Origin: Mycobacterium sp. 4858
GTDB taxonomy: Bacteria; Actinomycetota; Actinomycetes; Mycobacteriales; Mycobacteriaceae
Reading direction: 5' to 3'
Assembly: GCF_900240975.1 (NCBI RefSeq)
Contig: NZ_LT968776.1
Location: 1,302,001-1,366,000, forward strand
Length of the DNA: 64,000 nucleotides
The notes under the pieces were generated by a model that was not told the DNA's origin, searched no databases, and was given only the letters and a program-made list of their open reading frames with translations. Numbering within the stretch: position 1 is the first letter of the stretch; each line of letters starts with the position of its first letter. This document shows positions 19,621-27,710 of the stretch, piece after piece. The position numbers and the translations under genes are program-made.

Positions 19621-19967
19621 GCTTCTCCTACCCTCACTCCACTTACAAAAATCCGTGTCCGGACCTGGTGCTCCCAGCGCGCTGACCGGGCCCGGAGCCG
19701 GGCCGATCGAGCGTCGCGCCGGATACTGCGCCGCTGTTTACCTGTCGTGGTCCACCGGCCCCCGCGGTCGGGTGTGTCACCCTCACGCAGCCTGGACCCC
19801 GACGAATCTGTCGCGCTCCAAGGATGAGACCGGACGCGCCCGTTTTGGGCGCTGGTCGTATGCCCGACCAGGCGCAAACCCGGCCCAAGGCAACCTGAAC
19901 AGTATGCCCTAGATCGTGTGTTTGGCCAAATCTGGACCCAGGGCCGCCGACCTGCCCTTTTGGCCCC
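19621..19967 (-). other. Upstream leader region of the S10 operon
   Basis: This 347-base gap between the TetR gene and rpsJ contains the predicted promoter (19894-19929) and a transcribed leader of roughly 270 bases. Nothing coding is convincing in either strand. The leader is long enough for regulatory structure, but I could not identify an L4-type leader fold by eye. Confidence 0.6.
19894..19929 (-). promoter_or_regulatory. Predicted SigA-type promoter of the S10 operon (rpsJ)
   Basis: On the minus strand, TTGGCC (19924-19929), a 17-base spacer and CATACT (19901-19906). The predicted start near 19894 opens with GTTGCCTTGGGC, identical to the predicted start of the spc transcript. The matching geometry at two ribosomal-protein operons supports the call. 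Confidence 0.65.
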
Positions 19968-20624
19968 TCAGGCACCCGCCGATTCGACGCTCGCCGCGCC
20001 GGCCCGATTGTGTGCGCGCTGAACATAGAGGAAACCGTCGACGGCCGCGAGCGCGCACTCGCGGTAGTCGAAGCCGGGGAGCGTGGACAGCCGCCCCAGC
20101 ACCAGGGGGCCGATGAGCAGCGCGATGGCGCGGGACCGGTCCACCTCACCCAGCTCGGCGGCCTCCGGGCTGTCGAAGATGGCGTCGAACGGCGCCGCGT
20201 ACTGCTGGGCGATGCGCTCGCGCAGCGTGGTGATCGCCGGGCTGTCGGCGGAGTGGGTGCCGCGGGGTTCCGGCAGCTCCTCGAGGTCCCGGCCCATGGA
20301 CAGCCACGACATGGCAGCCATCAGGGCGGGCGCCTGCGCCACGGACTCGGCCTGGGCCAGCACCACCGCCACCAGGCGATCCCGCAGCGACCCCTCGGCG
20401 GGCGGCGAGGGCGCCGGCGGGATGAGGCTGTTGAAAGCCGCTGCGAGCAAATCGTTTCCGCTGGGGAAGTGGCGATACAACGTGGCCCTCGCTACGTTGG
20501 CGGTACGGGTGACCGCGTCGACGGTCACCGCGCTGGGCCCACCGGAACTCAGCAGCGCCGCGGCGGCCTCGAGCAGGCGGGCTCGCGAGCGCGCCGGGCG
20601 TGGATCGGTGTTACCGCCGGTAAT
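19968..20624 (-). CDS. TetR-family repressor, probably of the divergent MFS pump
   Basis: A GTG at 20528 would start the protein inside the helix-turn-helix. In-frame sequence upstream encodes the missing first helix (RSRARLLEAAAALLSSGGPS), then VTVDAVTRTANVARATLYRH. No ATG, GTG or TTG exists in frame before an upstream stop, so I propose the rare ATT at 20624, preceded by GGGAGG at a suitable distance; this gives 218 aa. The C-terminal ligand domain is variable. It is divergent from an MFS transporter across two copies of a palindrome, the classical arrangement for local efflux control. The start remains uncertain. Confidence 0.75.
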   Translation of the reverse strand: MTGGNTDPRPARSRARLLEAAAALLSSGGPSAVTVDAVTRTANVARATLYRHFPSGNDLLAAAFNSLIPPAPSPPAEGSLRDRLVAVVLAQAESVAQAPALMAAMSWLSMGRDLEELPEPRGTHSADSPAITTLRERIAQQYAAPFDAIFDSPEAAELGEVDRSRAIALLIGPLVLGRLSTLPGFDYRECALAAVDGFLYVQRAHNRAGAASVESAGA

Positions 20625-20652
20625 TGTGACCCACCTCCCACGTTTGGGAACA

Positions 20653-20685
20653 AGACTATCGGTCTATCTACAAGACTGTCGGTCT
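20653..20685. promoter_or_regulatory. Two-copy TetR operator
   Basis: AGACTATCGGTCT (20653-20665) and AGACTGTCGGTCT (20673-20685) are two near-identical 13-bp sites, each with AGAC/GTCT inverted arms. They start exactly 20 bp apart, about two helical turns. They lie between the divergent TetR and MFS genes and are the likely binding sites of the TetR protein. Confidence 0.75.
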
Positions 20686-20726
20686 CGAAACTCTCTCTTC
20701 GACGCCACCGTGAGGAGGCGTAGCAC

Positions 20727-22322
20727 ATGGTCGAAACCCTGGTCCGGCCCGACCAGCGTACTGATGCGGTCAGCATCGGCGGAAGCCCCCGAGCGCGGAA
20801 CTGGACGCTGGCCGTCGCCTGCATGGGCGTCGCGCTGGTGGTCGCGTCGATGACGGCGCTGAACACCGCGCTGGGAGACCTCGCGGTGGCCACCTCGGCC
20901 ACCCAGTCGCAGCTCAACTGGGTCGTCGACGGGTACACCGTGGCCCTGGCGTGCCTGCTGCTGCCCGCAGGCGCGATCGGCGACCGCTACGGAAGGCGCG
21001 GCGCCCTGCTGATCGGCATGGTGGTCTTCTCCGTCGGGTCGGTGGCGCCGGCGATGCTGCACAGCCCGGCTCAGATCATCGCCGGACGCGCGGTCGCCGG
21101 GATCGGCGCCGCCTTCGTGATGCCGGCGACGCTGTCGCTGCTGACGGTGGCCCATCCGAAGGACGAACGCACCAAGGCGGTCGGGATCTGGGCCGGCACG
21201 GCCGGATCCGGCGGGGTGCTGGGCATGCTCGGCTCCGGCCTGCTGCTTCGCTTCTGGGACTGGCACGCGATCTTCTGGTCCCTGGGCGCCGGCGGGCTGG
21301 TGATCTTCGCGCTGGCGTGCACCGTCGCCTCGTCCCGCGACAGCGGCGCTCCGCGCATCGATTCGCTGGGCGCGGTCCTGATCGGCGCCGCCGTGGCGAT
21401 CGCCGTGGCCGCGATCCTCGAAGCCCCCACCCGCGGGTGGAGCGACCCGCTGGTCTGGGGCGGACTCGCCGCGGGCGCGGTGCTCGCCGCCGCCTTCGGT
21501 GTCGCCGAGCTCCGGCTCACCCGGCGCGACGGGCAACCGCTGCTGGACGTGCGGTTGTTCGCGGACGCGAATTTCGCCACCGGTGTCGCCGCGATCGTCA
21601 TCCTGTTCGGCGCGACGTTCGGCTTCTTCTACATCGGCATGCAATACGTGCAACAGATCATGGGCTACTCGGCCCTGGAGACGGCGATCTCCTTCGGCCC
21701 GTTCATGGTGCCGCTGGGCATCTTCTCGGCGCTGTCGTTCTGGTACGTGCCCAAGCTGGGTCTGCGGCTGGTGTTGTTCGTGGGCACGCTGCTGATGGCG
21801 GTCGGGTTCGCCTGCATGTACCGGCTGGACCTGCATTCGTCCTACCTCCAATTCGCCTGGCCCACTCTCGTGTTGGCCACGGGTATCGGAATCTGCACGG
21901 CGCCGACGACGTCGGCGATCATGGGCGCGGTTCCCGACGAGAAGCAGGGCGTCGCCTCCGCAGTGAACGACACGTCCCGCGAGATGGGCGGCGCGTTGGG
22001 GATCGCGGTGGCCGGTTCCATTCTGGCCGGCCGGTATTCACACGAGTTGGCCCCGAAGCTGGTTGACTTCCCGGCACCGGTCCGCGGGCCGGCCACGGAT
22101 TCGCTGGCCAAAGCCGTCGAGGTCGCGGGCAGGCTGGGACCCCAGGGCCGCCAGCTGGCGGACCTCAGCAAGACCGCGTTCTTGGCGGCCCTGCATGCGT
22201 CCACGGTCGCGATGGCCGTGATCGTCGCGGTCGCCGCGGTGCTGATCGGGCTCTGGGCGCCGGGCCGCGACGGGCGGCAGCTGCGACCGATACGCCGGAT
22301 CGCATCCCGAGGCCGTCACTGA
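20727..22322 (+). CDS. MFS drug-efflux transporter, DHA2 (14-TM) family
   Basis: The protein is 531 aa with an AGGAGG Shine-Dalgarno before the ATG. It shows the DHA2 pattern: the first helix carries ALNTALGDLAVAT and QLNWVVDGYTVALACLLLPA, and motif A reads GAIGDRYGRRGALLIGM. About 14 hydrophobic segments run to the C-terminus, which ends in a short basic tail. Such EmrB/QacA-type proton antiporters export drugs or lipophilic compounds across the cytoplasmic membrane. The substrate is unknown. Expression is probably controlled by the adjacent TetR protein. Confidence 0.92.
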   Translation: MVETLVRPDQRTDAVSIGGSPRARNWTLAVACMGVALVVASMTALNTALGDLAVATSATQSQLNWVVDGYTVALACLLLPAGAIGDRYGRRGALLIGMVVFSVGSVAPAMLHSPAQIIAGRAVAGIGAAFVMPATLSLLTVAHPKDERTKAVGIWAGTAGSGGVLGMLGSGLLLRFWDWHAIFWSLGAGGLVIFALACTVASSRDSGAPRIDSLGAVLIGAAVAIAVAAILEAPTRGWSDPLVWGGLAAGAVLAAAFGVAELRLTRRDGQPLLDVRLFADANFATGVAAIVILFGATFGFFYIGMQYVQQIMGYSALETAISFGPFMVPLGIFSALSFWYVPKLGLRLVLFVGTLLMAVGFACMYRLDLHSSYLQFAWPTLVLATGIGICTAPTTSAIMGAVPDEKQGVASAVNDTSREMGGALGIAVAGSILAGRYSHELAPKLVDFPAPVRGPATDSLAKAVEVAGRLGPQGRQLADLSKTAFLAALHASTVAMAVIVAVAAVLIGLWAPGRDGRQLRPIRRIASRGRH

Positions 22323-22461
22323 GCGTGACGGCCAATGCCGTTGTCCGACAGCAGCTTCAGCGTGCACACGGCCGGGAATCCTTGAAACGGCCTGCCGCTT
22401 CTGGTATCTGAAATAGATATCGATAGATACAGGTCATCTCCGCGAGGCGAGGCGAGGTGCG

Positions 22462-22539
22462 ATGTGGCGTTGGCGCGGCAGCGGTCACCTCCGCTGCGGG
22501 CTTGACCGCCAACGTATTTCGGGTACGGGAAGGAGGTGA
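22462..22539 (+). CDS. Possible 25-codon small ORF (leader-peptide-like)
   Basis: ATG at 22462 opens an Arg-rich peptide beginning MWRWRGSGHLRCGLDRQR and ending TGRR, with a weak GAGGTG ribosome site just upstream. Its TGA overlaps GTGA, where a second tiny reading frame of 10 codons begins. The peptide loosely resembles actinobacterial leader peptides with a short Arg-rich, Asp-Leu-Arg core. No downstream gene on this strand would be regulated, so it may be a free-standing sRNA-encoded peptide, a relic or chance. Confidence 0.25.
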   Translation: MWRWRGSGHLRCGLDRQRISGTGRR

Positions 22540-22692
22540 GTCACCGGGGTAATCAAGAGCACGTGTAAAGCGAGCCGGCGGCCGTGCCGTCCACGAATAT
22601 TGCGACGCATTGTCCGCGCGACGCACACCTGCGCGCGCACCGCCACTTGTCGTGGCCATCTGCGTGGACCGCGCGAACATTAGCCGCTCGTC

Positions 22693-22732
22693 GGGGCGGG
22701 CCCCCACGCATCATCATGGTGGGGCCCGCCCC
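22693..22732 (-). terminator. Hairpin terminator at the end of the mycofactocin operon
   Basis: GGGGCGGGCCCCCAC (22693-22707) pairs with GTGGGGCCCGCCCC (22719-22732) with one bulged base and an 11-base loop. It begins 15 bases after the mftG stop in the direction of transcription. The stem is strong and GC-rich; no clear T tract follows. Confidence 0.7.
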
Positions 22733-22747
22733 CACACGCGTGCGCAA

Positions 22748-24187
22748 TCACCGCACGAACTCGGCGGCCCGATGCCCGAGCATCACGATGGTCGCGTGCG
22801 GCCCCCGGCTGGTGATGGCGGGCAGGATCGAGCCGTCGATCACCCAAAGGTTGTCGATGCCGCGCACCCGGCAGCGACGATCGACGACGGCCCGCGGGTC
22901 GGTGTCGGCACCCATCGGCGCGGTGCCGCACAGATGTTGCGAAGTGGACCATACGGTGGGAGCGCCGACAGGGGTTGCGGTACCGGCCAGTTCGCGGGCA
23001 AGCTCGGCCCCCCGGCGTAGCGCCGCGACGTCGCCGGGCCGGCTGTCGTAACGGTGTTCGATGAGGGGCGGGACGTCGGGGTCCGCGGAGACCAGCGTGA
23101 CGCGCCCGCGCGCCCGCGGCTGCATGAGCGCCACGCCGATGTGCGGCCAGTCGGCATGCCCGGCGGTGCCGTCGCCCGTCATCGCGACGAATCCTCCGGT
23201 GTAGGGCCTGATCTCGAGATCCTCGTCGGTGCTGAGCACGACCTCGAGCACCGGCCGGCCGGGGGCCACCGTCCACTCGGTCGGCAACACCCATTCGGGG
23301 TGATCGCTGAACGCGGCGCCGACCGGCAGCGGCGCCACCGTGGGTACGCCGACGGCCCGCAAACCGTCCTCCGACCCGATGCCGGAAAGCATCAGCAGTT
23401 GCGCGGTTTGAATGGCACCGGCGCACAGCACGATCCGATCAGCGGTCAGGGTCATGCGGCCGTGCGGGCCAATCGCGTCGACACCGATCGCGGCGGTGCC
23501 GGCGAACCGCAACCGCGCCGCGCGGGTCTGCGCGTGCAACGTCAGATTGGGCCGGCCCAGGGCCGGCAGCAGGAATCCGGCACCGGATCCGGTACGCACA
23601 CCGTCGACGATGTTGAGCGGGACCGCCCCTATGCCCGAAACCGGTTCGGTGCCAACGTCGTTGAGATCACTGATCCAGCCGAATCCGGAGCGCTCTGCGG
23701 CGGCGATGAAACGCTCCGTGGTCCCGGTCATCTCCCGGGTGCGACGCACCCTGATCGGGCCGCTGTCCCCGTGGGCGGGGCCCGTGAAATCGAGGTCGGT
23801 CTCGATGGCGCGGAAGCTGTCGAGGACGTCGGACCAGGCCCAGCCCGGCAGGGCGAGGCGGTCGAAGTCGCGCGGCAACCCGCGGCAGAAATAGCCACCG
23901 TTGACCGCGCCGGAACCGCCGACCGTCGCCCCGCGCACGAGTGGATGCCGGCGCACCGGCCGATCGGTCAGGCTGGTCTGATAGCGCCGGACCAGTGGGC
24001 TGCCGACCCCTATCGGCAGCTGGAAGCCGTTGGCGGTTTGGGCGAGCAGTCCCGGATCGTCGAGGGCCGGGCCCGCCTCGAGGACGGTCACCACGCGGCT
24101 GGGATCGACCGAAAGGCGCTCGGCAACAACCGATCCAGCACTGCCGGCACCGACGATCAGCACGTCGCTGTGCGGGGCGGCGTTCAT
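22748..24187 (-). CDS. mftG: Mycofactocin-associated GMC-family oxidoreductase
   Basis: The protein is 479 aa from the ATG at 24187. It has the GMC dinucleotide motif DVLIVGAGSAGSVVAERLS, then VRGATVGGSGAVNGGYFCRG for flavin contact, and the C-terminal active-site region ending GPHATIVMLGHRAAEF. In the mycofactocin system MftG acts as a flavoprotein dehydrogenase that re-oxidises reduced mycofactocin and passes electrons to the respiratory chain. It is the last gene of the operon, 22 bases after mftF. Confidence 0.93.
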   Translation of the reverse strand: MNAAPHSDVLIVGAGSAGSVVAERLSVDPSRVVTVLEAGPALDDPGLLAQTANGFQLPIGVGSPLVRRYQTSLTDRPVRRHPLVRGATVGGSGAVNGGYFCRGLPRDFDRLALPGWAWSDVLDSFRAIETDLDFTGPAHGDSGPIRVRRTREMTGTTERFIAAAERSGFGWISDLNDVGTEPVSGIGAVPLNIVDGVRTGSGAGFLLPALGRPNLTLHAQTRAARLRFAGTAAIGVDAIGPHGRMTLTADRIVLCAGAIQTAQLLMLSGIGSEDGLRAVGVPTVAPLPVGAAFSDHPEWVLPTEWTVAPGRPVLEVVLSTDEDLEIRPYTGGFVAMTGDGTAGHADWPHIGVALMQPRARGRVTLVSADPDVPPLIEHRYDSRPGDVAALRRGAELARELAGTATPVGAPTVWSTSQHLCGTAPMGADTDPRAVVDRRCRVRGIDNLWVIDGSILPAITSRGPHATIVMLGHRAAEFVR

Positions 24188-24209
24188 CAAGGACGGGTCA
24201 AGGTGGCGG

Positions 24210-25628
24210 CTAGCTCCGAATCTGCGGTTTCAGCGCGCGCAGGTTGCGCTCCCGCAGCACACCCCACCACAACCCGAGACCGTACGCCAGGTCGTCGACG
24301 CGCTTGAGCAACAGATACGTCAGCAGGCCGATCGGCTCCGCGTCGTCCCCGATGGCGTCGCGGCGGCGCAGCCAGTCCACCACGCCGTCCATGATCGCCG
24401 CGACCAGCACGACACGCCGGAAATGTCGCGACACCGTGGCGGCGATCAGTGCCAGCGGCCAGTAATGGCGGCACAGGGCCGACGCCAGCTGCAGCGCCGC
24501 CGACCACAGGCCGCGGGCCGCGATCACCACGACGTCGGTGATCGAGGTGTCGGCACCGCGCATCGCCCTGGCGATCCGGCGACCCGTCAAGACGGCGAAG
24601 ACCACGGAGGCCAGCTGCGACAGGCTGGTCCCGAACGCCACCAGGATCCAGGTCATCAGCGCCCAGCCGGAGATCACCACCGGCGCCGTCTTGTCCGGGT
24701 GGCGGACCGAGAGCGGGGCCGCCGAGCCGCCGTAGAAGGCCTTGCGCGCCAGCCAATCCCTCAGTTCGGTGCGGTGGTCGTGGGCGACCAGCGCGATGGG
24801 CTCGTAGCGCAGCCGGGCGCCGGCTTCGATGAGCCGCCAACACAGGTCGACGTCCTCGCCGGACTGCAGCGTCTCGTCGAACCCACCGACCGCGCGCAGG
24901 GCGGAACACCGACAGATGATCGCCGCGCTGGGCACGTAGGACACGGTGCTGTGGGGCAGTACCGGGGCTTCGCGCTCGCCGAGGTCGAGCGAGGAGTGCA
25001 CCGCCTCATAACGCGCCACCACATTCTCACTGTGCGACAAACCGACGATGCGCGGCGCGGCCAGCGCGACGGTCGGATCACAGAAATGCCCGAGCAGCGC
25101 CTCCAGCCACCCGCGCCGGGGCGCGACATCGGAATCCAGGAAGGCGACGTAGTCGGTGGTGCAGGCGGCCAGCCCGGTGTTGCGGGCGGCGGCCGGACCC
25201 CGGCTGCGCGAGTGCCGCAGCACCTCCACGTCGCAGTGGGCGCCGACGAAATCGTCCGGTTCGATGGGCGGGAACGAGCCATCGTCCACCACGATGACCC
25301 GCAGGCCGCGCAGCGAGCTCACCAGGCGTCGCACTCCGGACAGGTTGTCTCGCACCGGGATTACCACAGTGACGTCGTGGTGCGACGGACCACCCGCCGG
25401 CCGCGGATGCGCGACCGTGGCGTCCAGCAGCGTGCGGGCCAGCTGCGCGCTGACGTCGTCGCGGACCTTCAGCCGGCCGTCGCACAGCATGTCCTGGGCG
25501 GCCGGCGCGAGCTTGAGCAGCCGGGTCGGCGAACCGCCGAGCAGCGCGGAGCCGTCGCCGAGCACCCGCACGCGGCGATCGACCTGGACGGCGAAGCCGT
25601 CCGGCAGCCGGGGCGCGGGCGCGGTCAC
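24210..25628 (-). CDS. mftF: Mycofactocin glycosyltransferase
   Basis: The protein is 472 aa from the GTG at 25628, which overlaps the mftE stop (GTGA). The family-2 glycosyltransferase domain starts near residue 80: [20 protein letters not shown], then VIVVDDGS, and the DXD-like [29 protein letters not shown] follows. Hydrophobic helices near the C-terminus suggest membrane association. MftF attaches the beta-1,4-linked glucose chain to premycofactocin, giving oligoglycosylated cofactors. Confidence 0.95.
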   Translation of the reverse strand: MTAPAPRLPDGFAVQVDRRVRVLGDGSALLGGSPTRLLKLAPAAQDMLCDGRLKVRDDVSAQLARTLLDATVAHPRPAGGPSHHDVTVVIPVRDNLSGVRRLVSSLRGLRVIVVDDGSFPPIEPDDFVGAHCDVEVLRHSRSRGPAAARNTGLAACTTDYVAFLDSDVAPRRGWLEALLGHFCDPTVALAAPRIVGLSHSENVVARYEAVHSSLDLGEREAPVLPHSTVSYVPSAAIICRCSALRAVGGFDETLQSGEDVDLCWRLIEAGARLRYEPIALVAHDHRTELRDWLARKAFYGGSAAPLSVRHPDKTAPVVISGWALMTWILVAFGTSLSQLASVVFAVLTGRRIARAMRGADTSITDVVVIAARGLWSAALQLASALCRHYWPLALIAATVSRHFRRVVLVAAIMDGVVDWLRRRDAIGDDAEPIGLLTYLLLKRVDDLAYGLGLWWGVLRERNLRALKPQIRS

Positions 25629-26356
25629 GTCAGCATCCCGTCGCGCCCGGGTGACCAACGGTCTACCCGGCGGACACACCGGTCGACCATCTCGGCGAGG
25701 ATGCGCTCCCCCTCGGCGGCGGTCGCGGTGGTCGGGTCTCCAAGCACGCCCACGGGGCTGACCGCGGCCACTCCTCCGCGGCGCATCGACGGCAGCAGTT
25801 CGGCGAGCGGCGCCCGGTTGCCGGTGAGCCACCGATCGGTCAGCACGTCGCCCGGCGAGATGTGCAGCAACAGCGAGGTTTCGGTGTGGCCGGCGTGGGC
25901 GTCGCCGCCGGCGGCCAGGCATGGACACCAGCCGGCGTCGCGACCCTCGGCGCGCAGCCGGGCCACCGCGACGCTCAGCGCGGCGGTGTTGCCGCCATGG
26001 CCGTTGACGAAGACCAGGCGCCCGGCCCAGCCAGCGGCCGACCGGCCGTACTCCACCAGCAGCGTCGTCAGGGCTTCGGTCCCGATCGAGATGGTTCCGG
26101 CGAAGCTCTGGTGCTCGCCGCTGGCGCCGTAGGCGATGGCCGGCGCCACCAGCCAGTCGCGCCCGAGGCGCGCCCTGGCCCCGCGGGCGACCGCGGTTGC
26201 GATCCGGGTGTCGGTATCCAACGGCAGGTGCGGACCGTGCTGTTCGGTCGACCCCAGCGGGACCAATACCGACGGCGAGGTGCCCGACAGCTGGCTTGAC
26301 GTCGCCATTGCCAATTCGCCGAGTACGGGCACTCGGTGATGGTAGGACGAATTCAC
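25625..26356 (-). CDS. mftE: Mycofactocin precursor peptidase (creatininase family)
   Basis: The protein is 243 aa from the GTG at 26356, giving the typical start [14 protein letters not shown]; longer starts add sequence unlike the family. Metal ligands of the creatininase fold appear in [32 protein letters not shown] and [14 protein letters not shown]. MftE cleaves the C-terminal Val-Tyr-derived moiety (AHDP) from modified MftA. The start overlaps nothing: 161 bases separate it from mftD, the only sizeable gap in the operon. Confidence 0.94.
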   Translation of the reverse strand: MNSSYHHRVPVLGELAMATSSQLSGTSPSVLVPLGSTEQHGPHLPLDTDTRIATAVARGARARLGRDWLVAPAIAYGASGEHQSFAGTISIGTEALTTLLVEYGRSAAGWAGRLVFVNGHGGNTAALSVAVARLRAEGRDAGWCPCLAAGGDAHAGHTETSLLLHISPGDVLTDRWLTGNRAPLAELLPSMRRGGVAAVSPVGVLGDPTTATAAEGERILAEMVDRCVRRVDRWSPGRDGMLT

Positions 26357-26517
26357 CTGGCGTGCACCGATTGTTGTCCGTTGAAAATGATTTTTTTCTG
26401 GCTGGTTCATGCGGCGTTCGAAATCAATGCTCGTCCGTCACGGACACCACGCTTGTACCACGGTGTGGGCGGGCCATCATTCTCGGGAAATCTGCCCGGG
26501 ATATCGGTGATTGGCGC
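26357..26517 (-). other. Gap inside the mycofactocin operon (mftD-mftE)
   Basis: This 161-base gap contains a perfect short palindrome (GTCCGTCACGGAC, 26433-26445). It also has an AT-rich patch with a run of seven T near 26389-26398, just before mftE. An internal promoter for mftE-mftF-mftG or an mRNA processing site is possible, but no clear -10/-35 pair was found. Confidence 0.35.
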
Positions 26518-27708
26518 CTACGCGCCGCCGCCGTCCGGGACGCCGAGCGCCCTGGTGAAGCCGGGCGGCACGAGGATGTCGTCCGGGCCAAGGTCGTGGA
26601 CGCTGCCACGCCCCAGACCCATCAGCGCCGAGTCGATGCCGCCGCGCAGGATGTCGAGCACGTTCTCCACGCCCGCCTGCCCGGCCGCGGCCAGGCCCCA
26701 CAGGTACGCGCGACCGATCATCACCGCGCGGGCCCCGAGCGCCACCGCCTTCACGACGTCACTGCCGCGGCGGATGCCGCCGTCGAGCAGCACCTCGACC
26801 TGATCGCCCACCGCGGCGGCCACCGCGGGCAGGGCGCGGATCGACGCCGGCGTTCCGTCCAGGTTGTTGCCGCCGTGGTTCGACACCGAAATCGCCGAAA
26901 CTCCAGCGTCCACGGCCCTTTTCGCGTCGTCGACGCGTATCACGCCCTTGAGCATGAACGGCCCGCCCCACAGCTCGCGGAGCCAGGCGATGTCCTCCCA
27001 CGTCGGGGGCGGCGTGCCCATCCACTCCCCGTAGGCCGCGAAGAACGGCGGGCCGGGTTCGCCGCGGCGCGCCTGGTTGGGCACGCGCAGGTCCGGCGGG
27101 CGCAGCGTCTTGCCGTACTTCCACAGCCAGCGGGGCTTGAAGACGGCCTCCGGCGACTGGCGCAGGATGGTCCGCAGGTTCATCTCCTCGGGGATCTTCG
27201 GGCTGCCCCAGTCGCGGCCGTGGGAGAACGACCAGTCGGTGGTGGCGATCAAGCCGACCGCACCGGCCTGCCGGGCCCGCTCCACCCGCTCGGCGATCGC
27301 GTCGCGCCCGCCCAGCCAGTAGACCTGGAAGAAGACCTTGGGGTTGGCGGCGATGACGTCCTCGATCGGTTTGCTCGCGAACGAGGACAGTCCCATCGCC
27401 GTGCCGCGCGCCGCCGCGGCCCGCGCGACGGCAACCTCGCCGTCGGGGTCGACGGCCTGCACGCCGGTGGGCGAGATCAGCACCGGCAGCGAAATATCCT
27501 GTCCCATAACGGTGGTCGACAGGTCACGCTTTTCCGGCGCGCCCACGACGTGGGGGGCGAACCCGAGTTCGCTGAAGGCCTCGACGTTGCCTGCGACGGT
27601 GATTCCCTTTTCGCTGCCCGCAACCAGCGCGGAATACACGGATTTCGGGAGCCGCCGTTTCGCGCGTTGCTGCGCGATGGCGACGGTCTCGAACCACTGG
27701 TCGGCCAT
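26518..27708 (-). CDS. mftD: Mycofactocin maturation flavoprotein (FMN-dependent, lactate-dehydrogenase-like)
   Basis: The protein is 396 aa from the ATG at 27708. The FMN-dependent alpha-hydroxy-acid dehydrogenase barrel is clear: VLISPTGVQAVDPDGEVAVA early, ISVSNHGGNNLDGTPASIRA with the catalytic His and Arg region, then LLDGGIRRGSDVVKAVALGA for phosphate binding. MftD oxidatively deaminates AHDP to premycofactocin, creating the redox-active alpha-keto amide. It is separated from mftC by two bases. Confidence 0.95.
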   Translation of the reverse strand: MADQWFETVAIAQQRAKRRLPKSVYSALVAGSEKGITVAGNVEAFSELGFAPHVVGAPEKRDLSTTVMGQDISLPVLISPTGVQAVDPDGEVAVARAAAARGTAMGLSSFASKPIEDVIAANPKVFFQVYWLGGRDAIAERVERARQAGAVGLIATTDWSFSHGRDWGSPKIPEEMNLRTILRQSPEAVFKPRWLWKYGKTLRPPDLRVPNQARRGEPGPPFFAAYGEWMGTPPPTWEDIAWLRELWGGPFMLKGVIRVDDAKRAVDAGVSAISVSNHGGNNLDGTPASIRALPAVAAAVGDQVEVLLDGGIRRGSDVVKAVALGARAVMIGRAYLWGLAAAGQAGVENVLDILRGGIDSALMGLGRGSVHDLGPDDILVPPGFTRALGVPDGGGA

Positions 27709-27710
27709 GG

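Larger units (their letters stand above)
22323..22747. other. Convergent intergenic region between MFS gene and mftG
   Basis: The 425-base gap holds an AT-rich inverted repeat (GTATCT 22404-22409 and AGATAC 22425-22430) in GC-rich surroundings. A possible small ORF follows at 22462-22539. A perfect 10-base Shine-Dalgarno consensus (AAGGAGGTGA, 22530-22539) could pair with TCACCTCC at 22485-22492. A terminator hairpin lies at 22693-22732. No conventional gene is supported. Confidence 0.5.

Noticed and set aside
22610..23020. Plus-strand open frames opposite the mftG end
   Set aside because: They overlap mftG in antisense and show repetitive Arg/Pro composition without homology.
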